A program made the position numbers and the translations under genes. From Caulobacter sp. Root343 (GTDB lineage Bacteria; Pseudomonadota; Alphaproteobacteria; Caulobacterales; Caulobacteraceae), in the NCBI RefSeq assembly GCF_001425745.1, contig NZ_LMDF01000011.1:50260-114259 (forward strand): a stretch of DNA of 64,000 nt, given 5' to 3'. Shown one piece after another: positions 15,900-24,194 of this stretch (the stretch's first letter is position 1; the number at the start of each line of letters is the position of its first letter). A model generated the notes under the pieces. That model was not told where the DNA came from and did not search any database. It saw only the letters and a list, made by a program, of their open reading frames with translations.

Positions 15900-17441
15900 A
15901 TGAACGGCGCCGACGCCCTGATCACCACCCTGGCCGACAACGGCGTCACGGCGTGCTTCGCCAATCCGGGCACCAGCGAGATGCAATTCGTCGCCGCCCT
16001 GGACCGCGAGCCGCGCATGCGCAGCGTGCTCTGCCTGTTCGAGGGTGTGGCGACCGGGGCCGCCGACGGCTACGGCCGCATGGCCGGCAAGCCTGCCTGC
16101 ACCCTGCTGCACCTGGGGCCCGGCTACGCCAACGGCGCGGCCAATCTGCACAACGCCCGGAGGGCGTACACCCCCATCGTCAACGTCATCGGCGACCACG
16201 CCACCTATCACCGCGGCTTCGACGCCCCGCTGAACAGCGACATCGCCGCCCTGGCCGCGCCCAACTCGGTCTGGGTCAAGTCGGCCGAGTGCGCCGACAG
16301 CGTCGGCCCGCTGACCGCCGAAGCCATCGTCGCCAGCTACGGGACGCCGGGCGGCAATGCCTGTCTGGTCTTGCCGGCCGACAGCGCCTGGAACGAGGCG
16401 ACGGTAAAGGGACCGGTCGTCACGCCGCCGGCCTTCGCCCAGCCCGACAAGGCCGCCGTCGAGAGTGTCGCCCGGGCCCTGGCCTTCGCCAAGACGCCGG
16501 TGCTGCTGCTGGGCTCGGGCGCTTGTGGCGAGGCCGCCTTGGCCGCGGCCGGACGCCTCGCCGCCCACGGCGTGCGGGTGCTGACCGACACCTTCACCGC
16601 TCGCCAGGCGCGCGGCGAGGGCCGCTTCCGCCCCGACAAGCTGCCCTATTTCGCCGAGCAGGCCCTGAAGGCGCTGGAGGGCGTCGACCTGATGGTGCTG
16701 GTCTCGACCCAGCGCCCGGTCGCCTTCTTCGCCTATCCCGACCGACCCAGCGTGCTGGTGCCGGAAGGCTGCTCGGTCGAGACCCTGTGCGGCCGCGAGG
16801 TCGACGCCGCCGCGGCCCTGAACGCCCTGGCCGACGCGATCGGCGCGCCGGCGAGCGGTCCGCTCGAGGCCTACGCCCCGCCCGAGGCGCCCGTCGGCCG
16901 CCTGGACGCCTGGGCGATCGGCGCTTCGCTGGCGCGGCACATGCCGGCGGAGACAGTGATCTCGGATGACGCGGTGACCGCTGGCCTGCCGATCTTCACC
17001 CAGACCCGCGCCGCCCGCGCCCACGATTGGCTGTCCCTGACCGGCGGCGCGATCGGCCAGGGGATTCCGCTGGCGATCGGCGCGGCGGTGGCCTGCCCCG
17101 ACCGCAAGGTCCTGGCCCTGACCGGCGACGGGGCGGGCATGTACACGGCGCAGGGCCTCTGGACGATGGCGCGGGAGAGGCTGGACGTGACGGTCGTGGT
17201 CTTCGCCAACCACGCCTACCGCATCCTGAGCATCGAGCTGGGCCGCACCGGGGCCGGCAATCCCGGCCCGGCGGCTTCCCGGCTGCTGGACCTGGGCGAT
17301 CCGCGACTGGACTGGGTGGCGATCGCCCGGGGCATGGGCGTGGCCGCCGAGCGGGTCGAGACCGCCGAGGCCTTCGACGACGCCTTCGCCCGGGCCATGG
17401 CGACGCCGGGGCCGCGCCTGATCGAGGCGGCGATGGGCTAA
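15900..17441 (+). CDS. thiamine-diphosphate enzyme, acetolactate synthase / benzoylformate decarboxylase type
   Basis: This 513-residue three-domain ThDP enzyme has an N-terminal Pyr domain with the activating Glu in LCLFEGVATGAADGYGRMAG and FANPGTSEMQF. The C-terminal PP domain has the Mg/ThDP motif LTGDGAGMYTAQGLW followed by VVVFANHAYRIL. It lacks an obvious FAD-binding middle-domain signature and stands alone without a small subunit, so it is unlikely to be the biosynthetic IlvB. A 2-oxoacid decarboxylase (benzoylformate type) or carboligase acting in the neighbouring aromatic pathway is a reasonable guess. It is followed by a strong bidirectional hairpin terminator. Confidence 0.82.
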   Translation: MNGADALITTLADNGVTACFANPGTSEMQFVAALDREPRMRSVLCLFEGVATGAADGYGRMAGKPACTLLHLGPGYANGAANLHNARRAYTPIVNVIGDHATYHRGFDAPLNSDIAALAAPNSVWVKSAECADSVGPLTAEAIVASYGTPGGNACLVLPADSAWNEATVKGPVVTPPAFAQPDKAAVESVARALAFAKTPVLLLGSGACGEAALAAAGRLAAHGVRVLTDTFTARQARGEGRFRPDKLPYFAEQALKALEGVDLMVLVSTQRPVAFFAYPDRPSVLVPEGCSVETLCGREVDAAAALNALADAIGAPASGPLEAYAPPEAPVGRLDAWAIGASLARHMPAETVISDDAVTAGLPIFTQTRAARAHDWLSLTGGAIGQGIPLAIGAAVACPDRKVLALTGDGAGMYTAQGLWTMARERLDVTVVVFANHAYRILSIELGRTGAGNPGPAASRLLDLGDPRLDWVAIARGMGVAAERVETAEAFDDAFARAMATPGPRLIEAAMG

Positions 17442-17446
17442 AGAAA

Positions 17447-17474
17447 AGGCCCGCCGGATCGCTCCGGCGGGCCT
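17447..17474. terminator. bidirectional hairpin terminator
   Basis: A perfect 12-bp stem AGGCCCGCCGGA / TCCGGCGGGCCT with a TCGC loop lies between the convergent ThDP-enzyme and Cys-repeat genes. AAAAGG on the left gives a T-rich tail for the minus strand. Confidence 0.85.
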
Positions 17475-17506
17475 CGTCCTTCAGGACCTTACGGCCGAGG
17501 GCTGGA

Positions 17507-18856
17507 TCAGCCCTTGACCTTGTTGGTCGGCAGCTTGCAGCCGCCGCCGATGCCCTTGGCCTGGGCGCAGGAGAGGAACTCCTTGGCCGCCGGCTTGCTG
17601 ACACCGATCGGATAGCCCAGCACCCAGCCGGGCAGGCCGTCCGAGCAGGCCACTTCGACGAAGCCCTCGGTGTCGGTGGCGCCGATGATGCGGGCGTCCG
17701 AGACTTGGCAGGAGGCCTTGTTGAAGCCGACCAGGTCCTTGGTCAGGCGCGCGTACTGCGGGTCTTTCTTGGTGAAGCTGCAGCGGAAGCCGTTCAGCTC
17801 GGCCGTGACGCAGTCATAGATCGTGCCGCCGGTGGCGGTGAACACCGCGATGGCGCCGGCGTCGCTGCCCTTGCACTTCAGCTCGACGATTTCCTTCTTC
17901 GGGTCGTTGGTCGGCAGCATGCCGTACTTCTCGACGTCGCAGGGGAAACCAGCCTTGGCCGACAGCTTGCCGTAGAAGCCGGCCTGCTCGGTCAGGGCGG
18001 CGACGGCGTCGGTCAGCGTGCAGCCGCCGCCGACGAAGCCGGCCTGGGCGCAGGGGATGGCGCGGGCGAAGGCGCCGGTGGCCGCCGTCTGCTGGAACAC
18101 GTAGCCCTTACCGTCCTGGCAGGCGACTTCGTAATAGTTGTCGACCTTGGTGCTCAGGATGTAGCGCTTGTCCTTGATGTCGCAGGCCGTGCCAGCGGCC
18201 TTGGCGGCGCCGTTCAGGGTGTCCACGATGGCGAGCTGGGTCTGACGGTTGGTCAGCTTGCAGCTCACATTGCCGCCTTCCTCATAGAGCAGGCAGCTGT
18301 TGACGGTGACTTCGCCGCTGATGTTCAGCGGCGAGACAGTCTGGACCACGTAACCCGCGCCACCCTTACAGGCGACTTCGAAGTACGAGTTCTTGGCGCC
18401 CGAGCCGATGGCGCGGGTGTTCTCGATATCGCAGGTCACGCCGCCCTTCTTGACGTACGGGGCCAGGCCCGCGCCAGGGTTGGCGTTGCCGGGCAGAACG
18501 CAGGCCAAGCCGCCGACCTTGCCGTCAGGACCCGGCTGGCTCGACTCGAGGCAGGTATAGACCTGCGGGGCCACGTCCTTCTTGGCGATCATCGCGAAGC
18601 CCATGCCCTCGTTACAGGCGACTTCGTAATATTTCGCGCCGGCCTTCTTGTCCTCGCCGATGAAGCGGGCGTCCGAAACCGTGCAGCCGGCGCCGCTGGC
18701 TTGAATGATAGCCGGGGCTTCCTTCATGCCCGCCTCGCGCGCCTTGGCGTCGATGGCGGGCTTGCCCTTCTCTTCCTTCGGCGCCGAAATGACGGCGGCC
18801 GGCACGAGAATGGCGACCGCGAGGGCGGCCGTCAGGCCGATCGCGAAACGCTTCAT
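17507..18856 (-). CDS. exported cysteine-repeat protein, five tandem repeats, unknown function
   Basis: I do not recognise this 449-residue protein. A Sec signal peptide (MKRFAIGLTAALAVAILV to VISAP) is followed by five repeats. Each has the pattern C-x-[IV]-x-D-x-R-x-[IL] ... [YF]-x-E-V-A-C-x-x-G-x-G, then about 20-30 residues later a second C...C pair. Repeat starts are AGCTVSDARFIG, VTCDIENTRAIG, TACDIKDKRYIL, FPCDVEKYGMLP and ASCQVSDARIIG; the pairs end LACVLP, VSCKLT, GGCTLT, FRCSFT and GGCKLP. That gives four Cys per repeat, probably two disulfides in the periplasm. Repeat 4 is the most divergent (VELKC for EVAC). ATG 18856 has AGGAGA upstream, and a TTGACCC -35-like sequence lies at 18913-18919 on the same strand. 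Confidence 0.85.
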   Translation of the reverse strand: MKRFAIGLTAALAVAILVPAAVISAPKEEKGKPAIDAKAREAGMKEAPAIIQASGAGCTVSDARFIGEDKKAGAKYYEVACNEGMGFAMIAKKDVAPQVYTCLESSQPGPDGKVGGLACVLPGNANPGAGLAPYVKKGGVTCDIENTRAIGSGAKNSYFEVACKGGAGYVVQTVSPLNISGEVTVNSCLLYEEGGNVSCKLTNRQTQLAIVDTLNGAAKAAGTACDIKDKRYILSTKVDNYYEVACQDGKGYVFQQTAATGAFARAIPCAQAGFVGGGCTLTDAVAALTEQAGFYGKLSAKAGFPCDVEKYGMLPTNDPKKEIVELKCKGSDAGAIAVFTATGGTIYDCVTAELNGFRCSFTKKDPQYARLTKDLVGFNKASCQVSDARIIGATDTEGFVEVACSDGLPGWVLGYPIGVSKPAAKEFLSCAQAKGIGGGCKLPTNKVKG

Positions 18857-19019
18857 GGGAAATGTCTCCTGGGTGGATTCCTCGCGCGGACATAAGCGCG
18901 TGCTTGTATCAGGGGTCAAGATACCGTCCGACCTAGGCGGGATGATGACTGGCCTTCAGGCCAAAAAATGGGTCGGATCAACGACAAGCGCCGGTTGAAC
19001 GGCCTCCGGAGGGGACGGA

Positions 19020-20105
19020 ATGCGCGACGGGATCGAGGATGAAGAGGCCGAGCCGCCGCGCAAGGCGCGCCTGGTCTATCCGTTCGAGACGGCGCCGGAG
19101 CCCGGTTCGGGCCAGGCGGTCGAGGTCGGGCCCGGCGTCCTGTGGCTGCGGATGCCGCTGGGCGGCTCGCTGCAGTTCATCAATGTCTGGGCCATCGCCG
19201 ACGGCGAAGGCTGGGCCGTCGTCGATACCGGCGTCCAGACCCGCGAGACCAGTCAGGCCTGGCGCGACGCCTTCGCCGGCGCGCTGGGCGGCAAGCCGAT
19301 CACGCGGGTGATCTGCACGCACCTGCATCCCGACCATGTCGGCCTGGCCGGCTGGATGACCCGCAAGTTCGACTGCCGGCTGTGGATGACCCGGCTGGAA
19401 TATTTCCAGTGCCGGATGCTGGTCGCCGACACCGGGCGCGAAGCCCCCGAGGACGGGGTGAAGTTCTTCCGCGCCGCCGGTTGGGACGAGGACGCGATCG
19501 AGAACTACAAGGCCCGCTTCGGCGGCTTCGGCAAAGCGATCTACGCCCTGCCCGACAGCTACCGCCGGCTGTCGGACGGCGAGGACTTCGAGATCGGCGG
19601 CGAGACCTGGCGGGTGGTGACCGGACAGGGCCACTCGCCCGACCATGCCTGTCTCTGGTCACCCGCGCTGAACCTGCTGATCTCGGGCGACCAGGTGCTG
19701 CCGCGCATCTCGTCGAACGTCTCCGTCTTCCCGACCGAGCCCGACGCCGATCCGCTGAGCGACTGGCTGCGGTCCCTGGCCAAGGTGAAGGCGACCGTGC
19801 CCGACGAAGTCATTGTCCTGCCTGCCCACAACGATCCGTTCGAGGGCCTGCACACCCGGATCGACGCCCTGATCGCCGGCCACGAGCGCGGCCTCTCGCG
19901 CCTGGAAAAGAAGCTGGCCGAGCCCAAGCGGGCGGTCGACACTTTTGGCGCCCTGTTCGCCCGGCCGATCGGCCCGGATCTGCTGGGCATGGCCACGGGA
20001 GAGGCGCTGGCGCACCTCAACTGTCTGATCGGCCGAGGCCGCATCCGGCGTGAGGTCGATGCCGACGGCGTCGCCTGGTACGTCGCGGAATCGAGCCCGG
20101 GCTGA
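19020..20105 (+). CDS. MBL-fold metallo-hydrolase
   Basis: This 361-residue metallo-beta-lactamase-fold hydrolase has the metal motif CTHLHPDHVGLAGW at about residue 100, VVTGQGHSPDHAC for the third His, and LLISGDQVLPR for the bridging Asp. A C-terminal helical segment (LDALIAGHERGLSRLEKKL) is typical of the MBL subgroup with a winged-helix-like tail found next to acyl-CoA genes. ATG follows GGAGGGGACGG (19007-19017). It precedes marR by 61 bp and is probably functionally linked to the enoyl-CoA hydratase, perhaps as a thioesterase; that is inference. Confidence 0.85.
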   Translation: MRDGIEDEEAEPPRKARLVYPFETAPEPGSGQAVEVGPGVLWLRMPLGGSLQFINVWAIADGEGWAVVDTGVQTRETSQAWRDAFAGALGGKPITRVICTHLHPDHVGLAGWMTRKFDCRLWMTRLEYFQCRMLVADTGREAPEDGVKFFRAAGWDEDAIENYKARFGGFGKAIYALPDSYRRLSDGEDFEIGGETWRVVTGQGHSPDHACLWSPALNLLISGDQVLPRISSNVSVFPTEPDADPLSDWLRSLAKVKATVPDEVIVLPAHNDPFEGLHTRIDALIAGHERGLSRLEKKLAEPKRAVDTFGALFARPIGPDLLGMATGEALAHLNCLIGRGRIRREVDADGVAWYVAESSPG

Positions 20106-20122
20106 TTTCAAGCCAAGGCAAG

Positions 20123-20160
20123 AAACGGTCGTTTGACATTTCGCACGCGAAACATAGTCT
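20123..20160 (+). promoter_or_regulatory. predicted marR promoter with overlapping palindromic operators
   Basis: TTGACA (20133-20138) is followed immediately by the perfect 14-bp palindrome TTTCGCACGCGAAA (20139-20152) and then a CATAGTCT -10-like region (20153-20160). A second inverted repeat, AAACG-GT-CGTTT (20123-20134), overlaps the upstream edge. The start codon is at 20167, so any transcript would have almost no leader. A symmetrical site between -35 and -10 fits MarR autorepression. Confidence 0.6.
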
Positions 20161-20166
20161 GGCGAC

Positions 20167-20607
20167 ATGTCCGTGCCTCCCGATCGCCGCCTCATCTTCC
20201 TGCTCAACGCCGGCCAACGGCGCGTCCAGCGCTGGATCGAGGGCAAGATGGCCGCCAAGGGTGGCCTGACCGCCGCCCAGTCGGGAGTGCTGTTCTTCCT
20301 GGGCGACCAGAACGGAGCCCTGATCGGCGAGGCGGCCGACGCGCTCGACCTGGCCCCCTCGGCCATGACCGGCCTGATCGACCGCATGACCCGCGCCGAG
20401 CTGGTCGAGCGCCGCGCCGATCCCAAGGATGGCCGGGCCATGCGCCTGTACCTGACCGACAAGGGCCGCACCGCCCGTGAAGCGGCCAAGGCCGGTCTCG
20501 ACGGGATCAACGCCCACCTGACCGAGGGCTTCACCGACGAAGAGATCGGCGTGGTCGCGCGCTGGCTCTCCAGCCTGCAGACCAAGTTCCCCAAGGGAGA
20601 TTCGTGA
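20167..20607 (+). CDS. MarR family transcriptional regulator
   Basis: This 146-residue winged-helix regulator has LTAAQSGVLFFLGDQNGALIGE as helix-turn region, then LDLAPSAMTGLIDRM as recognition helix, and the wing ERRADPKDGRAMRLYLTDKG (the MarR DxR signature). It overlaps the enoyl-CoA hydratase gene by 4 nt (ATGA), so the two are one operon. The palindromes in its own promoter suggest it represses this operon and is released by an acyl-CoA or phenolic ligand. The ligand identity is inference. Confidence 0.92.
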   Translation: MSVPPDRRLIFLLNAGQRRVQRWIEGKMAAKGGLTAAQSGVLFFLGDQNGALIGEAADALDLAPSAMTGLIDRMTRAELVERRADPKDGRAMRLYLTDKGRTAREAAKAGLDGINAHLTEGFTDEEIGVVARWLSSLQTKFPKGDS

Positions 20608-21377
20608 TGACCGACCAAGTTAAGGTCGAGATCGACGCCGGCGTGATGACCCTCACCCTGGCGCGTCCGGAAAAGAAGAACGCCCTGTCCAACGCCATGT
20701 ACGGCGTGCTGGCCGACAGCCTGGAGGCCGCCGAGCGGGATCCGGCGGTGCGCGTCGTGATCCTCCAGGCCGACGGCGACAGCTTCACGGCCGGCAACGA
20801 TCTGCAGGACTTCGCGGCCCAGGCCACCGGCGCCTTCACGGGCGAACGCCACGTGATCCGCTTCCTGAAGGCCCTGGCCAACGCCACCCGGCCGCTGGTC
20901 GCCGCGGTCCAGGGCCAGGCTGTGGGCGTCGGCACGACCATGCTGCTGCATTGCGACCTGGTGTTCGTGACGCCGGACGCGCGCCTGACCACGCCGTTCG
21001 TCAACCTGGCCCTGGTGCCGGAGGCGGCGTCCAGCTGGCTGCTGCCCGCCCGGATCGGCCACGCCCGCGCCTACGCCATGTTCGCGCTGGGCGAGGCGAT
21101 CGACGGCGGCACGGCGGTAGCCTGGGGCATCGCCAATGGCGCGGCTGAGCTCGGCGACCTGCGGGCCCGCGCCCGCGCCGCCGCCGACCAGCTGGCCAAG
21201 CGTCCGCTGGGCGCCCTGACCGTGACCAAGCGCCTGATGCGCGACGCCGAGAAGATCGCCGCCCTGATGGACACCGAAGGCGCCGAGTTCGCCGCCCGCC
21301 TGCAGACCGCCGAGGCGCGTGAGGCCTTCATGGCCTTCGCCGAGCGCCGAGCCCCCGACTTCAGCCACGTCGGCTAG
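20604..21377 (+). CDS. enoyl-CoA hydratase/isomerase family protein
   Basis: This crotonase-fold enzyme has 257 residues. The oxyanion-hole segment is FTAGNDLQDFAAQ; the second is AVQGQAVGVGTTMLLHCD; the acidic catalytic region is LALVPEAASSWLLPARIG. The active-site position reads VPEAASS, so a general-acid/base Glu is retained. The protein begins MTDQVKVEIDAGVMTLTLAR, typical of EchA. It is coupled to marR by ATGA and followed 3 nt later by a DUF3995 gene. It could hydrate a cinnamoyl- or fatty enoyl-CoA. Confidence 0.9.
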   Translation: MMTDQVKVEIDAGVMTLTLARPEKKNALSNAMYGVLADSLEAAERDPAVRVVILQADGDSFTAGNDLQDFAAQATGAFTGERHVIRFLKALANATRPLVAAVQGQAVGVGTTMLLHCDLVFVTPDARLTTPFVNLALVPEAASSWLLPARIGHARAYAMFALGEAIDGGTAVAWGIANGAAELGDLRARARAAADQLAKRPLGALTVTKRLMRDAEKIAALMDTEGAEFAARLQTAEAREAFMAFAERRAPDFSHVG

Positions 21378-21380
21378 GCC

Positions 21381-21797
21381 GTGCTGCTGGCCCTGCTGGT
21401 CGCGGGGATCCTGTTCCTGCTGGCGGCCATCCACCTCTACTGGGGTTCTGGCGGGCGCTGGCCGGGCCATGACGAGGCCTCGATGGTCGAGCATGTCGTC
21501 GGCCGCACGCGCGGCATGAAGGCGCCGGGCTTGCTGGCCAGCGCTGCGGTCGCCCTGGCCCTGGCGACCGGCGGCGGCCTGGTGCTGGCGACGATCTTTC
21601 CGCCGCCCCCGTTCGAGTCGTGGCTGCAAACCGCGCGCTGGATCCTGTTCGCCGTGTTCGCGGGCCGGGGCGTGGCGACGTATGTTCCATCGGTCTTCCG
21701 CTATGCCGAAGGCACCCCGTTCTCGCGGCTGAACCGTCGCGCCTACGGCCCGCTATGCCTGGCCATCGCCCTGGGGATTTGCGCCATCCAGCTGTAG
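21381..21797 (+). CDS. DUF3995 membrane protein
   Basis: This 138-residue membrane protein has four predicted helices (about 2-18, 47-70, 82-100, 119-136). The signature IHLYWGSGGRWPG after the first helix and the end segment GTPFSRLNRRAYGPLC are characteristic of DUF3995. The GTG start lies 3 nt after the enoyl-CoA hydratase stop, so it is translated from the same transcript. The function is unknown. Confidence 0.85.
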   Translation: MLLALLVAGILFLLAAIHLYWGSGGRWPGHDEASMVEHVVGRTRGMKAPGLLASAAVALALATGGGLVLATIFPPPPFESWLQTARWILFAVFAGRGVATYVPSVFRYAEGTPFSRLNRRAYGPLCLAIALGICAIQL

Positions 21798-21853
21798 CGT
21801 TCCAAACAAGACAAGAGCCGCGGCCAGAAGGCCAAGGCCTAGGGAGAAACATC

Positions 21854-22825
21854 ATGAGCGATCGCATCACCTCGCCCTTCGGCGCGAAGTCGACGGCGCG
21901 CGAGGTCGTCGCCGGCCACGACCTGTCGGGCAAGGTCGCCATCGTCACCGGCGCGGCCACCGGCATCGGCGTCGAGACGGCCAGGGCCCTGGCCGAGGCG
22001 GGCGCGGAGGTGATCATCGCCGCTCGCAAGCCGGAACTCGGCGAAGAGGTCGCCAACGCGATCAATCTCGGCGTGGGCGTAAAGCGCGCCAGCTTCGCCA
22101 TGCTGGATCTCTCCAGCTTCGAGTCGATCCGCCACTTCGCCCATCTGTGGGGCGACCGGCCGATCAACATCCTAATCAACAACGCCGGCGTCATGGCCTG
22201 CCCCCTGTCGCGCACCGCCGACGGATTGGAGATGCAGATCGGCACCAACCATTTCGGCCATTTCCTGCTGTCGGTGCTGCTGGCCCCGAACCTGGTCGCG
22301 GGGGCAAAGGCCAGCGGCAAAGCTTCGCGACTGGTGTCGCTGTCCTCGATCGGCCACCGGCGCTCGCCCATTCATTTCGACGATCCGAACTACGAGACCC
22401 GGCCCTACGACAAATGGGAGGCCTATGGTCAGGCCAAGACCGCCAACAGCCTGTTCGCGGTCGGCTTCGACGAGCGGTTCAAGGACCAGGGCGTGCGCGC
22501 CAACGCCGTCATGCCCGGCGGGATCATGACCCCGCTGCAGCGGCACATGACCCTGGACGAGCAGCGGGCCCTGGGCTGGCTGGACGAGAACGACAAGCCG
22601 CGCGAGGGCTTCAAGACCACCGAGCAGGGCGCGGCGACCAGCGTCTGGGCCGCCGTCGGCGACGAACTGGAAGGCGTGGGCGGGCTCTATCTGGAGGACT
22701 GCAAACAGGCCGTCCCGTGGAGCCAAGAACGCCCCTGGAACGGGGTCATGCCGCATGCGCTGGATCCCGAGGCGGCCGACCGGCTGTGGGACTTGTCGGT
22801 GAAGACCACCGGCGTCGGCGCCTGA
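21854..22825 (+). CDS. short-chain dehydrogenase/reductase
   Basis: This 323-residue NAD(P)-dependent oxidoreductase of the retinol-dehydrogenase-like SDR type has the cofactor motif TGAATGIGVETARAL, the structural NNAGVM, the catalytic Ser in LSSIGHR and YGQAK (Tyr/Lys). ATG 21854 follows AGGGAGA (21841-21847). The stop overlaps the next gene by one base (TGATG). The C-terminal extension GGLYLEDCKQAVPW is typical of this long SDR group. The substrate is unknown; context suggests an alcohol or ketone intermediate in the acyl-CoA pathway. Confidence 0.88.
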   Translation: MSDRITSPFGAKSTAREVVAGHDLSGKVAIVTGAATGIGVETARALAEAGAEVIIAARKPELGEEVANAINLGVGVKRASFAMLDLSSFESIRHFAHLWGDRPINILINNAGVMACPLSRTADGLEMQIGTNHFGHFLLSVLLAPNLVAGAKASGKASRLVSLSSIGHRRSPIHFDDPNYETRPYDKWEAYGQAKTANSLFAVGFDERFKDQGVRANAVMPGGIMTPLQRHMTLDEQRALGWLDENDKPREGFKTTEQGAATSVWAAVGDELEGVGGLYLEDCKQAVPWSQERPWNGVMPHALDPEAADRLWDLSVKTTGVGA

Positions 22826-23340
22826 TGGAGCGGCGTTCGGTTCTGCGCCTCGCCGGCGCCGCGACCCTGGCCGGCGCGGCCATCGACATCATCGCGCCGT
22901 TCGTCATCTATCCGCGCCTGGTCGAGCCGCAGCCGCACCTGGTCTATGCGACCATCGACCTGCTGCTGCTCTTCGGCATGCTGGGCGTGCGGTCGGCCAC
23001 CGCTCGGTCGACCGGCGCGCTGGCCCTGGCTGGATTCGTCCTGGCCCTGCTGGGCGTCATGCTGGTGCGGACGTCATCGGCCAGGATCTTCGGCGAGGCC
23101 TCGTACATGATCGCCTCCAGCCTCTGGTCGATCGGCATGGTCATCTGGGCGGTCGATCTGCTGCGGGCCAAGGTGTTCCGCCTCGCCGCCGGTCTCTGGA
23201 TCGCGGCGCTGGTCATCGGCCTTGCCGGCCTGCTTCTGAAGGATCACGGTCCCGTCGCGCACGTGGCGAAGATGAGCTTCATCCTCGGCTTCGTCGCGGC
23301 CGGCGTCGGCCTGATCAAAACGCGTGGAGAACCCGCATGA
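22825..23340 (+). CDS. small polytopic membrane protein, unknown family
   Basis: This 171-residue hydrophobic protein has about five membrane helices, beginning MERRSVLRLAGAATLAGAA and followed by DIIAPFVIYPRLV. A conserved-looking polar break, TSSARIFGEASYMI, separates helices 3 and 4. It starts in the stop codon of the preceding SDR and its own end overlaps the next SDR by ATGA, so it is part of a three-gene translationally coupled unit. I do not recognise a characterised family; it may be an accessory membrane anchor or transporter. Confidence 0.75.
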   Translation: MERRSVLRLAGAATLAGAAIDIIAPFVIYPRLVEPQPHLVYATIDLLLLFGMLGVRSATARSTGALALAGFVLALLGVMLVRTSSARIFGEASYMIASSLWSIGMVIWAVDLLRAKVFRLAAGLWIAALVIGLAGLLLKDHGPVAHVAKMSFILGFVAAGVGLIKTRGEPA

Positions 23341-24194
23341 GCTTAAAGGGCAAGACCCTGTTCGTCACCGGCGCCTCGCGCGGCATCGGCCTGGCCATCG
23401 CCCTGCGGGCGGCGCGTGACGGGGCCAATATCGTCATCGCCGCCAAGACGGCCGAGGCGCACCCGAAGCTGCCGGGCACCATCTACACCGCCGCCAAGGA
23501 GATCGAGGCGGCCGGCGGTCAGGCCCTGCCCCTGGTGGTCGACGTCCGCGAGGAGGCCAGCGTCCAGGAGGCGGTCGAGAAGGCCGTCGCCCAGTTCGGC
23601 GGTATCGACATCTGCGTGAACAACGCCTCGGCCATCTCGCTGACCGGGACCCTGTCGACCGACATGAAGCGCTACGACCTGATGCACCAGATCAATACGC
23701 GCGGCACGTTCCTGACCTCCAAGGCCTGCATCCCGCATCTGAAGAAGGCGGAGAACCCGCACGTGCTGATGCTGTCGCCGCCGCTGGACATGTCGCCGCG
23801 CTGGTTCGGGCCGCACGTGGCCTACACCATGGCCAAGTTCGGCATGTCGATGTGCGTTCTGGGCATGGCCGAGGAGTTCAAGGGCGACGGGATCGCCTTC
23901 AACGCCCTGTGGCCGCGCACCGGCATCGCCACCGCCGCCATCCAGTTCGCCCTGGCTGGCGAGGAGGGCCTGCGCCACTGCCGGACGGTCGAGATCATGG
24001 CCGACGCGGCGCATGCGATCTTCTTGAAGCCGTCGCGGGATTTCAGCGGCAATTTCCTGATCGACGACACGTTCCTGTACGGCGAAGGCGTGCGCGACTT
24101 CGATCAGTACAAGGTCGATCCCGCCGCGGCCCTGATGCCGGACTTCTTCGTGCCGGAGAGCAGTGTTCCGCCGCCGGGCGTGAAGATCGGCTAG
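23337..24194 (+). CDS. short-chain dehydrogenase, HSDL2-like
   Basis: This 285-residue SDR has the Rossmann motif TGASRGIGLAIAL and the extended early segment AKTAEAHPKLPGTIYTAA that marks the HSDL2-like subfamily. It also has CVNNASAIS, and YTMAK as the catalytic Tyr/Lys. The C-terminal GNFLIDDTFLYGEGVRDF is also typical. The ATGA overlap with the upstream membrane-protein gene indicates coupling. Its stop codon TAG shares the palindrome CTAG with the stop of the minus-strand TfoX-like gene. Confidence 0.9.
   Translation: MSLKGKTLFVTGASRGIGLAIALRAARDGANIVIAAKTAEAHPKLPGTIYTAAKEIEAAGGQALPLVVDVREEASVQEAVEKAVAQFGGIDICVNNASAISLTGTLSTDMKRYDLMHQINTRGTFLTSKACIPHLKKAENPHVLMLSPPLDMSPRWFGPHVAYTMAKFGMSMCVLGMAEEFKGDGIAFNALWPRTGIATAAIQFALAGEEGLRHCRTVEIMADAAHAIFLKPSRDFSGNFLIDDTFLYGEGVRDFDQYKVDPAAALMPDFFVPESSVPPPGVKIG

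Noticed and set aside
17027..18895. 622-codon plus-strand open frame over the ThDP enzyme end and the Cys-repeat gene
   Set aside because: It crosses a strong terminator and opposes a gene with signal peptide and repeats. No motif is present.
18950..18963. TGGCCTTCAGGCCA inverted repeat as terminator
   Set aside because: It is followed by A rather than T on the plus strand and lies in a divergent promoter region, so it is not a terminator; an operator role is unproven.
19659..21629. 656-codon minus-strand frame over MBL, marR and enoyl-CoA hydratase
   Set aside because: It is antisense to three motif-confirmed genes.
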